A stretch of 64,000 nucleotides of DNA from Emydura subglobosa (lineage: Eukaryota; Chordata; Testudines; Chelidae), in NCBI GenBank assembly GCA_007922225.1, contig ML679961.1, forward strand, positions 79,288,798 to 79,352,797, written 5' to 3'. Each line of letters begins with the position of its first letter. Positions within the stretch are counted from its first letter, which is position 1. The translations under genes and the position numbers were made by a program. The notes beneath the pieces are model-generated. The model was not told the origin of the DNA. It did not search any database and saw only the letters and a program-made list of their open reading frames with translations. This document shows, piece after piece, positions 48,573 to 60,553 of the stretch.

Positions 48573-49687
48573 TATGACATCTTGTTTGGGGTACCCAGAA
48601 TTGTGAGCCACTATTACTCTTCTGCCTTACCAATAATGAGAACTATGCTGCTGCTAAGCAGTGTGTCTGACACACAAACCTGTCTGCCTTCCTGGCAAGC
48701 TCTACAGGAGTATGCCAATCCAAACCTTGCCTTGCAGGTAGCAACCTGTGAACCCCAAATTCTTGAGTTCCCTTGAGATGTCTCTCTGCAGTGTCCAGTC
48801 CACTCTCACTGGATACTCACTGAAGTTTGCTGCCTCCAAAGAGATACAGCACACATTAGCCTGGTAGGCTGGCTGAAGACCCACACTTTACTTCAAGATA
48901 GCAGCACTGAGACGGTTTTGTAATAAAACAAGAATATTACCAAAGAAGATATGTTTAATTGATTTCCACTAAGCGTGAAAGACATGAAAGGTTACAAACA
49001 GAGCATGTTTTCCATTGCTTAAAAATTAACTTCAGCAAGTTGCAATCTTTGTCTAAGAAATTTTCTCACCTATAGACAGTTCCTGGAGAATTCAACTCCC
49101 TTGGATGAAGGACTCACCTTTCCAGATTTCAAGAGCTCTGGCCTCTTGTGCCCTTTAGCCAATAGATGCCAAAATTGCTTTCTGTTTCTGCTTATATTCC
49201 CCAAAGTCCATCGTCTCTGTTTCAAGAGCTGGGAAGGTTTCCTGGAGGTACAGTCTCCATCCCCTATCATGAGGGGTTAAGTAGTAATCTCTCCCACTCG
49301 CTAGTTTGAGGGTTTTGTTTACTGCATATGTAAATATACTTTCACTGTTTCTGGCCTCAACTTGCTCAATTTATACTGGAGACCCAGGCAAGCAGGCAAA
49401 ACAGCATTCCTTTTTCTAGTATGGGCTGGGCTTATGCACTGCTGGCTAAAGACCTTTTAAGAACATATTTCCAGCACACATCTATAAAGCTCTATGCACC
49501 TCCTTTACATATGATGCAATAATGTTAATGACTAGAATGTTACCAGTTTACATACGATACCTTACATGATGCTTCTTAGATCTAGACTGACAACAGTGTG
49601 TTGGGGCAATGAGTGCATCAGGCCTGATGTGAGTTATGATATGGTGTGCTCTCTGCCACTCGGCATTGAGGGGCTCCATGGGTCACA
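48573..49687 (-). mobile_element. LTR-like element D (1115 bp), target duplication GCACT
   Basis: The ends are TATGAC and GTCACA, inverted repeats that differ at one base from the common TGTGAC...GTCACA pair. Identical 5-mers GCACT flank it at 48568-48572 and 49688-49692. On the minus strand a TATA-like box lies at 49365-49378 (ccagtataaattga) and an ATTAAA polyadenylation variant near 48955. No internal coding region is present, so it is a solo LTR or LTR-derived repeat. The first-base-pair change (TA for TG) is the only departure from LTR rules. Confidence 0.7.
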
Positions 49688-49692
49688 GCACT

Positions 49693-52555
49693 TTCTGAAG
49701 ATTATGCTCCTGTAAAGTATCTAAAAAATGGCATCCAAAATCTTGGCCACAAAATACTGATCAATAAAGTTCTTCCCAGGTATAACACCACTGAAATGGA
49801 GGAATTTCACCTGGGAGCAATTTTTGCCAAAGTGTCTTATTTTTTGTGTATTCTCTTCCACTAAATTAAAGGTGTGATGAGCTTTCTGGGAAGGAAATGC
49901 ATGGGGCCAGAAAATGGTTCCTAAGGCTTTTGGATGAAGTCCTGAATTCTACCCTGTATTCCTTAAGGAAGCAGTGTGAACACTCAGTTTCTGCTAACCT
50001 TGTTTTCTGAATTTCATTAAGCCATTATTGTAAGTAGTCAGATGATATAATATGCCTTTGGAGATGAGGCAAAGGATAATAAATAGAATAGATTTTTAAA
50101 AAAGTAAATGGGAAATAACTTTTCACATAGCAGATTAAATTGTATTACCCTATAAATGGTTAGGGCTTGTGTGTGTGTGTGGGGGTGGGGGGGGAAGAGA
50201 TATAGCTCTCTGGATATTGCCAGCACATGCAGACATAATTTAAATTGAATTTACAAAGTTGAATTCCTTGGGCCTACTTTGTTTTGCACTTACTCTGGTG
50301 TAAATAAGGAATAATGCCATTGAAATCAGGGGGTTGCTTTGGTATAAAATCACTATAAGAGAGAGGAGAATCCCTTGTTTCCATGAGTGAATGATCATTT
50401 AGTTGTTTGTTTTTAAATTAAATCTTTATCGCTATGTGCCAAATAAGTGAATGGACAGTCTTTGTACCCTATCACTGTTTTGGATAACAGAGCAAAGTCA
50501 ACTATATATACACGTATATGGTTTTTAAAAAACAATGTGTTGAAAATACTTTTCATGCTATGATCTCATTGCAAAAGTCCATTCTCTTGCTGTCAATAAT
50601 CTCTTGTTTCCTCTGTGCCAAATGGCACTGTCATGCATGTCAGAAGGCAGCTAAGGCAAGTTAAATCCTCTGCACTGCTTCTGAATGTGTATCTCTGCAA
50701 TCATTTCAAGTTTAGCAGTTTGCACTATTTACTGGCTTTGCCTTTTTTAGAGACCTTTATTTATTTTTCCCTAAGGTCTTGCAGAAAAGGTAAGATTCTG
50801 TGCAGGTGCCACGAACAGAGTCATGCTGAGAGCAGATGGCCCTTTTTTTGGAGATGGTCCCAAATGATGGATTACTCTTCTGATGCAGAATGATGCACCA
50901 GAAAATTGCAGATTCACTGTGACCACTCTGACTTTTTAGTGCTTTGATCTTTTTTTTTTTTTTAAACATCAAGTTTTTTTAATTACTCTGGTTGGTGCTG
51001 CTCAAGAAACCTTCAGTAGAATAATATGTGTTCAATCAAAGCTAGAAAGATATATAATTGAAAAGTGAAATCATTACAATGTATCTAAAGTGTGAGTGGG
51101 GCAGGGGAAAGGAAGACTCAGGATGCTCATATTGTTGATGGCATAATACATTAAATTTTCCATTAGGGAATTATCAATGAGAGAGTGATTTTGGATAAGG
51201 ACAAAAATTTCAGAATGTCTGCTATAAACCCATAATATAATGGATTTCTTTCCTACTTCTCAAGTAGGATCACTGTATAGCTGATATTTCAATTTATTAA
51301 ATGTACAGACTGGATCACTGTGCATTATTTCACATTTCCATATGGCCCATTGATACAAGAACACTGTGTATTCGATTTTATGCATTACACACGATGTTCA
51401 GGGAGAGAAAACTCCCTGTGTGGTTAAGAAGTTATTTTTGACAACTGATTTCTTTTTAAATGCATAAAGCGAACTTACTATTTTGGAAGTTCAGCGCTCA
51501 AAGCATCATACAAATGAGACTGACAGGAGTAGTGCAGAGCTAAGCGGCTGATCTTGAAGGGTAATATTTTTTCTCCTTCCATCCCTCTGACCTGCCACTT
51601 TTCCCAGTATTCTCTTCTCTGTGAACAGCTACATAGGCAGCACTCACCCTGCAGCTGGGTGAGTGTAACTCCCCTAATCTTTCTTTGAAAATTAATAGGC
51701 TCCTTTTGTCAGCTGCTTGAGGTGTAGCAGAGCCATATAAACAGGGTCATTCTCAGCCAGAAGAAATGATTCTTCCAGAACAGATTGAACTTTCACTGGC
51801 CTATAAGGACAAGAATCATGATGTAATTCTGAAGCAAGGCACTTAGCGTTATTGGTGAAGTTGCATGGACCGTGGAGAAAACGGGGTTATGTAATTTTAT
51901 ATCTCACATTCTTTCTAAGTCTAGCCTTCACTTCACTCTTAGTTTGTTTGCACCACTAATCAGATTGCTGCAGAGCTGTTGAACAGCAGGTGTCATTCTC
52001 TTTAGCAGACATAGGAGGGGACAGAAAGGGTGGCATGAAAATGAGTAAAACTGCTATTGATCTTCCCAATTGTGCTATATACCTGCATGCAAATTGTATT
52101 TTTTTCATGATACAAGAAAATAATCATATGTCTCAGCTTTAATAACTTACTTCCACACCTAGTGGCCAGCCTAGTGTGAGCTAGCAAGATGTCATCACAC
52201 GAGCATAAAAAGAACTAATGGAATTGTTTCCCCCCTGCCATTTCTATTTTCTGAAATTGTTTGCATTGACTTCTTAAAGAAAATCACAAAGCATGGAAAG
52301 GCAAACTGAAATCTAGTATCATTTACATCCAGCAATAACACTGTCCAATCCCAGATAATCAGCAGTGCTCCATTCAATCATTGGTTATCCAGCTTTTTCT
52401 TTCTGGGGGCTGCTTTGTAAGAGATCATCTCACTGACCCACCCCTCTTAACTTTCCAGTACCCTAGAGATAATATTAATAGGATGGATATTTGCTTGGCT
52501 GTTGGGACCAATACAAGTTCTATATAAAATATCAGAAATCATCTGATGTCTTGAG
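49693..52555. other. Mostly unique DNA, no gene seen
   Basis: A GT/G-run tract occurs at 50167-50195, and old-repeat words (cttactctggtgtaaataag, gccattgaaatcaggg) at 50288-50335. The 51590-51720 stretch is repeat-free and G/C-balanced. A T-run of 13 lies near 50950. No exons are recognised. Confidence 0.4.
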
Positions 52556-52559
52556 CTAC

Positions 52560-52665
52560 CAGCGATAAGCCTGATTCTGCTTTTTCATTTACACCCGTTT
52601 AACTCCATCATCTTCAATGGAGTTATCTCTGATTCTCACTAGAATGTGAGGAGAATCAGGCTCAA
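52560..52665. repeat. Ancient self-complementary 'gcctgattctg...gaatcaggct' repeat
   Basis: Left end aagcctgattctgc and right end gagaatcaggctc are reverse complements, with tttacacccgtttaactcc and ttcaatggagtta inside. It is an old hairpin-forming repeat common in sauropsids. Confidence 0.6.
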
Positions 52666-52669
52666 TACT

Positions 52670-53685
52670 GTTAATGAGTTGACAAGACTTTAATTCTTAT
52701 TCCTTCACTAATGGGGTTCCTAAATTTTATGGGGCTATAGATATAGATCTCTGTTTTATATTTAATGTAATTTGAAGATTTTTGATACATGCTAAATATC
52801 TTCAGTTAATAGTTTTCTAAAACTGTTATGGTTAATTGTAAGGTCCATATGCAGAGAGGGTTGGAATTTTTATCAGAGGTGGCTATTGCTGGACAGAATT
52901 TCTCAAAAATGTTCCATTGCCTTCTGTTGAGCTCTAGTTATATATAAATCTTTACTCAAATATTTATATGACACATTGTTATCTTTATTAAAAACATTCT
53001 TTAAAAGAAGGAATTGCAGAAACGGGTAAAATCATTTTTCTCTTCTAGAATTCTTGCTGTTAATATCACAGTTGACTATGCCAAAGAAACCAAACTCTTG
53101 TTGATTTTTGTAAAGCTGTATGCAGTAGCGATACAATAGGTCAGTTTGCAGTTTTCAGAAGAACTCAGTTCCTTGGAGTAGCACAACTCCATTATAATAG
53201 ATAAGCAATAAACTGAGAATCATGAAGGCTGAATGTCCTGCAGGCATTATGGTATTGTATATCCAGAACTCATGTGATTTAACTTACGGTGAGCTAATAA
53301 ATCCGGTAATTCCAGGTAGGATGGATAGAAATATTATTTCAGGCACATTTTACAAAACTATTGCATTTGCAGTGTGAAAATCAGCTGACATTTCAGTGCA
53401 AATGTCATTAGTAGAGAATGGGAATACTGGGGTGTTTTTGTTTGTTTTTAAAAAATCCAGTAATGTCCTTATATATTTTTGAATGAATTTTCTTTGATTG
53501 TTCTAACGCCCGTTTTTGTTTTCTTTTGTTTTCTTTGCTAAGGTTCCAGTCTTGCAAATGTTTGCACACATGCTTAATTGTTCACACATAAGTCCATAAA
53601 CATATTTGTATTGTGAAAGTTGTAATACAGCAGGGGAACTCACTGGCAGGAATGTTTACAGAAAGAATTAAATTTAAACAAAAAT
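52670..53685. other. Unique DNA, no gene seen
   Basis: No recognisable features. Confidence 0.5.
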
Positions 53686-53689
53686 ATTA

Positions 53690-53770
53690 TTGTGTTGTAG
53701 TAGCGCCTAGGAGTCCCAGTTATAGACTAGGACATCACTGTATAGACACAGAACAAAAAGATGCTCCCTC
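53690..53770 (-). mobile_element. CORE-SINE fragment (gtagcgcctaggagtccc)
   Basis: The words gtagtagcgcctaggagtcc, then agactaggacatcactgta and acacagaacaaaaaga correspond to the same SINE part seen at 6290-6400. Only this end is present. Confidence 0.5.
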
Positions 53771-54360
53771 GAGGGATCATGAGCAGGAAATGAAAGCTGA
53801 ATTCGTATATGAGCATCATACTAGAAACTTGATGCCAAGAGTTACATTTAACCAATCAGGAAGAAGAAAAATGCCATGCAATGCATGTTCAATTAAAACT
53901 AACAAATCCTGTTGAATTTCAGATAAGCCAAAGGAACTGCTTATGAATAATCCATAGACCAAACATGGTCCACGATGTTCTGGCTAATAATTGTGAATAA
54001 AGCATTACCTGTTCTCCACAATTTATTAATAGAAAGAAGAGGAGAAATTTGTCATATACATTTATTTATCACAAATTATTCAACCAGCTCTTGTTGTGAG
54101 AAAACATGCTCGAGCGTAATTCTTTGTTCATACTGTTTTACTCAGTACCCTTTAAATAAATTTGGACTGTATTCTTTCCCACAATATCTTTCATTTACTA
54201 GAGTTGTTCCTTGTCTCTCTGACATGCTGAACTGGTACTCACTGGAAGTAGTATGGTTGCATTTCCCTCCAAAGACATATGAAGGCTTTGCCAAGATGTT
54301 GATGGTCATGGTGGGATGCTTCCTTTCCTATGCTGTAAAGCCCAACGCTTTGAGCTTATA
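53771..54360. other. Unique DNA, no gene seen
   Basis: The 128-codon frame at 53975-54361 has no domain signature and is A/T-rich; judged chance. Confidence 0.45.
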
Positions 54361-54363
54361 GAC

Positions 54364-54657
54364 TATGGCCTAGTCTACATTGCCAGCATCATTGACGGGA
54401 GATACACAAGCTACGTATTGAAACTTGTGTATCTCCCGTCTACTACTAACGTTCCCTTACCACGGCATCTCCACTGCACTGTGTTGACAGGAAACGCCTT
54501 CCGGTCATCGCAGCGTTACTCTTTTCGGGGGGTTGATTTACTGCGTCGACCAGAGAGCACTTCTGGCATTGATTGTACGGGTCTCCACTGCCTGCTCAAT
54601 CAATCCTGCTGCATCAATCCATGAAGCCCGATGCAGCCCCAATAGTGTAGACATACC
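54364..54657. mobile_element. CpG-rich non-autonomous DNA transposon with a 17-bp hairpin
   Basis: The right end reads tagtgtagacataccctg, the reverse of CAGGGTATGTCTACACTA; the left end atggcctagtctacattgcc is a diverged mate. Inside the left side is a perfect inverted repeat: gacgggagatacacaag (54394-54410) and cttgtgtatctcccgtc (54424-54440) around a 13-base loop. A second, weaker pair is built from gcattgattg and caatcaatcc. CpG dinucleotides are dense compared with the flanks. No transposase frame. Confidence 0.7.
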
Positions 54658-54659
54658 CT

Positions 54660-55380
54660 GTGTTAAGGATTATCTTTAAAAAACCCCAAACACCACATTT
54701 TGAAGGTGAAAAGAAAAACTCTTTAGATCAGCAGATCAGAAAGACTCTGAAATGTAAATACCGAGATGCTTTTGAAACTAGAGGCGAGGCTGCTGAAATA
54801 AATTAACATGTTCTATAAATATAAAGCTTAAAGTTTGGAAGCAAAAGGTTGAGAATTTTATCTACTGAAAAATAATCACTCAGCAGTAGTATATTTTGCC
54901 TGCATTTACAGCCCATTCAGAAATCATATTCGCTCAAACCTTGCAATATTTATTAAGAAAACTATTGTTGGGGGAACAGTTTTGAAAAGGCTTATTTCTC
55001 CAGGGAACTGTCCAGAACAAACTGGTAAAGCAAAATCTTCTTTTTGCTCCATGCTACATATATTAACTGCTCAGTTTCCATCTACTGTGACAGATTTCCT
55101 CTGTGTCCTTGGATTTCTTATCTCCTTGCTGTTTAAACCCAAAAGATTTGTTTCCTTTCATGCTAGAGTGAAAGAGATTGTGACAGCTGAACCATTGCAA
55201 AGACTGTACGGTAAAATATAATGTTTTTACTTTAGGGTACTGAATGACACTTATGCATGTGCTCAGGTTAGTTACAAAACCTGATCAGCACTAAGTGAAG
55301 TCAGACACCCATTGTGAGGGGAGTGCAGTTGTTATTAAGAATCCGATTGGGTGCTTGCAACCAGAGGCATGGCTAGGGTT
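54660..55380. other. Unique DNA, no gene seen
   Basis: No recognisable coding, RNA or repeat sequence. Confidence 0.5.
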
Positions 55381-55390
55381 GCGCTTAATG

Positions 55391-55458
55391 CACTGCTGAA
55401 GCAGTGACATTCTGAGGCATTCTGCCAATGCATGTCAGAGGCATGAAGAATGCCTCAG
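55391..55458. repeat. Two small perfect inverted repeats
   Basis: The first is a near-palindrome cactgct-ga-agcagtg (55391-55406). The second pairs ctgaggcattct (55412-55423) with agaatgcctcag (55447-55458) around a 23-base loop. Either could be a cruciform or a short RNA hairpin; function unknown. Confidence 0.85.
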
Positions 55459-55459
55459 T

Positions 55460-57190
55460 GGGTGCTGGTGACAGAGTGATACCCATCACTACCTAGTGCT
55501 ACTTTGGGGCAAGAAGGGTTCTGCTACTCCTTTAGAGCCAGAGGGATCCTGAGGGGAGCTGAGCATTCACACCTCTTTAACTTCAGTGTATGTTGCAGAT
55601 ACTCTCTGAAGTAGGCTTTTTAAAAGGAGCAGTGTGCCTCCAGTACCTGATATATCACTCTACCCAGAACATGGAGGAGGTTGGAGTCCAAGAACACTGG
55701 CCAGCTAAACAGCTTGGTGCTCAAGGAGACACTGGCTGTATTTTGGTTGCCTCGTGCTTGTGGGTGTTTAGAGAGAAAAAATGCTCCTTGGCTACATCCA
55801 CGCTGGCAAAAGTGAGACCTGGAATTCTCCACTAGATGTAGCAGGGGCGGAAACTATAGTGCAGACAGGGCTTGGGCTCTTTTACTACCAGGTTGTACAA
55901 CCCTACATAGAAGTAAAACCATCAGAGTTCTGTGTCTAAGCTTTGAATGGATCGTTATTCATAATATATCCTTGGTGTCATGTAACACTGTAAAAATAAT
56001 ATGATTAAGCTTAAAAAATGAAACTCCTTTGTCAAAGAAAATATTGCAATATAAAATAGAAGGGATTGATTTTTGTTAAAACTGCTATAGATTTTTTTCA
56101 AGTCATGCATTTCCTATTTCTCCCGTTTCCATCCCCTCTTCCCGCCCCCCCAATCTTTTCCTTATAAACTGACAACAGTATTTTTCATGTACACTCGCTT
56201 TTTTTTCTTCTCATATCAAATAAACATACCTTGTCAGATCAACAAATCTGATACAGATATAATAGTCTGCTTTAAAAATTAGACTGTTTAATGAGATAAT
56301 TAAATTGGGGGGAGCGGGTTTTGCTAGAGATGAAAAGAATTGCTTTTAATTACAGAAGACAGGTGCACATTTTTAGAATATCTTCTAGTTTATTAAATTC
56401 AGCAGTTATAGTGAAGGTTATTAAATTCAACCACAATATTAAAGATAAAGTCCAAGCAAGTGCAAATGTTTAAGGAAGTGTGTGTGGATGGGGAAAAGAA
56501 AGAAGGTTTTGTTTAACTGTATATATACTTCAGTGTTTTTTTAAAAATACTCCATAGATACTCCTCCCCTGTGCCCCTGCACTAGTAGTGAGCCAAAGGA
56601 GGACTGTATGGTTATTACAAAGAGAAGACAAGGGAACTTACTTGTCCAAGTTGTTCAAAGATTAAAAAAAACCTGAACATTTGTGATCACATTAATTAAA
56701 AAATTCCAATACATCTTTGCAGCTATATTTTGTGGAGTGCCTTAATTGACAGATATAAGTTAGTCACTGAACTCGTTACTGCTTTTCATTGCTTCTTTTA
56801 TAACACACTCTAGACACAACTCAGCCTTCCCAAGTTCCTAGGACTGCACTTTTCGTGGAGGTGGAATTTACATCATCCTCTTTAACACTGAAGTATATTT
56901 ACATTTGTGTAAGACAAATATGTCTTTATAAAGCTTAGTTGTTTCTGAGGCCTAAATGTAGGAATAAAAAAAAGTGTCAGTTTTAATCAATATCATCTGG
57001 CATTATGGGAATTGAATTTCTATCTTTCTGCTAATACATTAGGTATATTTTGCTTTATCTCTTTTTGCAGAATTGATTTGCCTCCATTCAGTTCACTTAG
57101 CTCTTGTCATGCAAATTGTGGCATTTCTCCCCTTTAGACTACTGCACAAACTGAGATTAGAGTTGAAAATCAAGTCTCACTGACCAGCTG
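55460..57190. other. Unique DNA, no gene seen
   Basis: A C-rich patch lies at 56138-56151. A gctacatccacgctggcaaa word at 55792 may be a remnant of a GTCTAC-type transposon. Nothing coding is recognised. Confidence 0.4.
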
Positions 57191-57194
57191 CTGT

Positions 57195-58375
57195 ATATTT
57201 TTCATTTTATTCCCCCCCTCCCCCATTTACTAGTTCCATTCCCTTGTTTTCACCTTCTTGACTGGTAATGTGCTGATAATGCTGTCTCTAGGGTCTGGGG
57301 GCAGGAAGCTGTTGGGATTGGGAATCATTTGTGTGCAGCTGTGGCTGAAGGCAAAGAGAGTGAGTGAGAGTGTCTGCCTGTGTGGATACCTCTGTGCAGT
57401 TAGTGCATCAGAATACACCATGAGAAGTGTTTCTTATGGTATCTCATATCAATGACCCCTAGAAGTTTGTGGGGCATGGGGGTGAATTTAGAAGCAGTTC
57501 TTGGTGTGCATTTTAATGCTAACATAGGATATGCTGGAAGGGAGGCAGGCCATGGGGTGTGTTTTCTCTCCTTGCCCAAAGACGGAGATGAGGGGTGCAG
57601 TGGAGATTCTTCTCTTTGCTCTGCATGATTAGAGGAGGGAGAGAGCCTAGCAGCAGCTAACAGTCTAAGATCAAAGCAGGGCATCAGGATGGGTCTGCCA
57701 CTGAAGCAATCAGAGCACTTACTTTTCTGAATATTTTCCTCAGAAATCTGTTGGCATAATATGGGAATATGCTTCTGGACACTACAATCGCTTGTGTAGG
57801 ATAGGTGGGAAGTGAGACCTTTGTCCAGTTGCCACTCTTTACACATGCCGGGTTTCCAACAGTAAGCTGCTCAGTTCACAAGACTGATGTTGCTCCCTCT
57901 GAAGAAAGGGGATCAGTTACTTATTGTCCTTCTCCTGACACATGCTGCATGATCTGGTTTCAGGGAAGGGATGGGAGAACCAGTCAAGTTTCCCCCTACA
58001 GCTGCTACATGTACGGAAGCAGAGGAATAAAATATTTTTGAGAAAAGGGACAAAATTAAGAGTAAAACAAAACTCTTTTTCTTCCCACCTCAGTCTGTTT
58101 CACTGATAATGCTGAGAGTGAATTAAATGGAACTTTGCTGAAATATCCTGCTCTATTATATTGAAAATGGTAACTGATTACAAATTCAAGCTCCTTTTCC
58201 TTAGCTTGTAAAGCCTAGCACAACTTAGTACCTTCCTACCTATCTACCCTTATTTTCCTGCCTTTTCCCTATCATACTACCCAGTCTTGTCTTTTTCCCA
58301 CTCTCCTTTCTGTGCTTCCTTCCATTTGTCCATCTTAGGTACTTAGGTTCCTATTACTGGAGTGTCTGAACAATT
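57195..58375. other. Unique DNA with the longest open frame (148 codons), no gene assigned
   Basis: The minus-strand frame at 57400-57846 is the longest in the window. It is compositionally ordinary and rich in Ser/Pro/Leu, has no recognised domain or splice context, and crosses a G/C-richer patch at 57540-57680. I treat it as chance or as part of an unrecognised conserved element. Confidence 0.35.
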
Positions 58376-58379
58376 TTTA

Positions 58380-58470
58380 ATGTATTTATCCTCACAGTAC
58401 CGCTGTGTGGCAGGGGAATGCTCTTATCCCTGGTGGAGAGATGAGGAACTGAGGCTCAGAGAAACTGAGA
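58380..58470 (-). mobile_element. MIR-type SINE fragment
   Basis: The words tttatcctcacagtaccgct, then gagatgaggaactgaggctc and agagaaactgag match the reversed MIR core (cagatgaggaaactgaggc type). The tRNA-related side is missing. Confidence 0.65.
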
Positions 58471-58517
58471 CTGTGTCTTTATTGACAAAAATATGAATTT
58501 TGCTGGAAAAAGTACAC

Positions 58518-58691
58518 CTATCTTGCTGTAAAATCTTAGTGGAGACAAGGTACAGGTAGTTTTTACCAGATAAAAATGTAATGAAGAACCACTCTAGGAG
58601 GAGGGTTTAGTGTCAACGCGATCTCTACTAGGTATACTGAGGTAAAAACTATTTGTGCCTTGTGTACACTAGGATTTTTACATCAAGATAG
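58518..58691. repeat. Foldback repeat, arms of about 50 bp
   Basis: The left arm 58518-58567 (ctatcttgctgtaaaatc through ggtagtttttacc) pairs with the right arm 58641-58691 (ggtaaaaactatttgtg through tttttacatcaagatag) around a 73-base spacer. Pairing by eye is about 80-85%. The arm core ccttgtgtacactagga resembles termini of turtle DNA transposons, so this may be two opposed ends of such an element. Confidence 0.75.
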
Positions 58692-58699
58692 CTAACTAA

Positions 58700-59080
58700 C
58701 ACTTTTTTTCATCAGTGAGGATGCTAAATTTATTAAAATACTGATTTTTTTAAAATAAATTTTAAATCATAAGTTTAAATATTGATTTTCTTGTAGCTTA
58801 TCAGAAAATTCATTCTCTACTAAGAGAGAGTGCTATAATTTTGTGAAGGAAAGAGTATATTTATTATACATAACAAAGAGGTTAAATCCCTGGTTTAAAG
58901 GTAAACTTCAACTCATTCTTAGTTGTGGAATTGCATGCAATGTTCTGAGTAGTAGTAATAGTAATGTAATTGCAAGGTTTAACCTCCTTCAGATAAATGA
59001 TCCTGTTGAAGCTGTCTCTTGGTTCTTGAAGTTGGGCAGTAAATATTATGTTTTTGGGCCCCATTTCTTCAAAGACTGAT
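58700..59080. other. Unique DNA, no gene seen
   Basis: Short overlapping frames on both strands without domains. Confidence 0.5.
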
Positions 59081-59084
59081 ACCT

Positions 59085-59150
59085 GTGCTTAACTTTGCCT
59101 GATATGAATAGTCCCACTGAAATTGGACTATTCATAATGCATAAGCTCAA
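59085..59150. repeat. Ancient hairpin repeat with a 12-bp perfect stem
   Basis: tatgaatagtcc (59103-59114) pairs with ggactattcata (59125-59136) around cactgaaatt. The outer words ctgtgcttaactttg and aatgcataagctc continue the symmetry weakly. Same family as 4980 and 17580. Confidence 0.75.
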
Positions 59151-59154
59151 ATGG

Positions 59155-60345
59155 GTGAGTAAGTTTTTTTGCAAGATGGGAGCTTGGAGTGTATAGATGA
59201 ATTATTGTGACATAATAGGAAGAGGTCCTTTCCTAACTCAGTGTTCTGCAGCAGCGTATGTAGTCACTTGATTTAATATTAAGTAATGTGATGTGATCTG
59301 AGTATTTTCACATTTTGGCTTTAAATAATATTGTGTTTGCCTTTAACTGGCAGTCTCCTGGGGGCAAGCAAACACCCTCATGCCCCAGTGCTGGTGACTG
59401 ACGTAGAGTAGCTGGCGGCATCCTCGTAGCCTAGTGTTAACTCACTTTCACTGAATCAACAGGCCAGAAGTTGCTTTCCCTAGAAGATGATCACTCAGGT
59501 TTCTAGGCAACCGAACCCATTTTCACTTCACCCCATTGCCAGAGAAGAGCTGACTTCTCGTGCAGAGAGGTGAGATGATGGATTTCAGCAGCCTCTAATT
59601 TGAGCTGAAAATAAAACTTAGCCCCTGAATGGAAGGACAAGTCTGCTTAAACACATAGCATTGGGAGTGATCAGAAGCAAATTGCTCCTGCTAATTTAGC
59701 AGAGGCATGAAGAAGTTGTGATGACTGATGCTCACCTCAGGTGTGCAGAAAAGCGTGTGCCACTGTTCATCTGTCCTGCTGCATGCTCTGTTGTCTTACT
59801 GCACTTATCAAAGGCACACTGAAAGGGGAAATATCCTCTCAATTTTTAATGTTCTGAATTGATACATAGCCCTTAACCACACAAAAATAAGACTTCCTCA
59901 TTGGAGGTGTAGTTTTTGTGGTATTTTCACTGTCAGTTCATTCTGGACTGGCTTTTCTTTGCTCTGAAATGCTCTGGGTACCAGAGAGCTCCCCTGCTGC
60001 TCAAGCCACTGCCTGACTGTTGTCAAAGGGGAATGTCAAGAAGACCCGTTACTGCTACAACGTTGCAGAGCGAACAAAAGATAGATACAAAGGAATGTAG
60101 CGCTGTGGGGACACCAGGGAAAAGTATTCTGTGCATAAACTAGACTAGAGCCAGAGGGAGGTAGTTCCACGGAAGAGACCTTGGGAAGTGGCAGCTCTGA
60201 GGTCCAGTTTTAATTGGAGAGCTGTGAAGTACAGTATGAACAGTGGAGTGACAAAGTGTCCAAGCAGCTGGTAGATCTAATTTTTGGACCACCAGACTCA
60301 ACAGTTTCCCTTTATTAGAGGGATTCCACTGATTTATAGGTAAAA
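59155..60345. other. Unique DNA, no gene seen
   Basis: No exon or repeat is recognised. The frame at 59916-60143 has no domain signature. Confidence 0.5.
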
Positions 60346-60348
60346 TGA

Positions 60349-60478
60349 TAGGTTTTTATGGCGCAGCTTGACAAAGCCCTAGCTGGGATGATTTAGTTGG
60401 AGTTGGTCCTGCTTTGAGCAAGGGGTTGGACTAGATGACCTCCTGAAGTCCCTTCCAACCCTAACCTTCTATGATTCG
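60349..60478 (+). mobile_element. CR1 3' end, severely 5'-truncated
   Basis: The plus strand reads cttgacaaagccctagctgg, ttggtcctgctttgagcaag, ttggactagatgacctcctg and cccttccaaccctaac, ending ctatgattcgaag. This is the diagnostic 3' terminus of a CR1 family with its ctatgattc-type tail. Only about 130 bp remain, as usual for CR1 5' truncation. It is the only plus-strand CR1 seen here. Confidence 0.93.
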
Positions 60479-60553
60479 AAGATAATTATTAATGGTTTTT
60501 GGAATAGCTGCCAATTTTTGTTTTCATGGGCAGAGAAAGGCACTTGAGTAATA

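Noticed and set aside
46085..49687. Elements C and D as the two LTRs of one provirus
   Set aside because: They share orientation but not sequence, and the 1.3 kb between them shows no gag, pol or env signature.
53975..54361. 128-codon open frame
   Set aside because: A/T-rich composition, no family signature, and its end runs into a transposon boundary.
57400..57846. 148-codon minus-strand open frame, longest in the window
   Set aside because: No recognised domain or signal, no splice or promoter context, and no evidence of coding constraint. A frame of this length is expected by chance in 64 kb.
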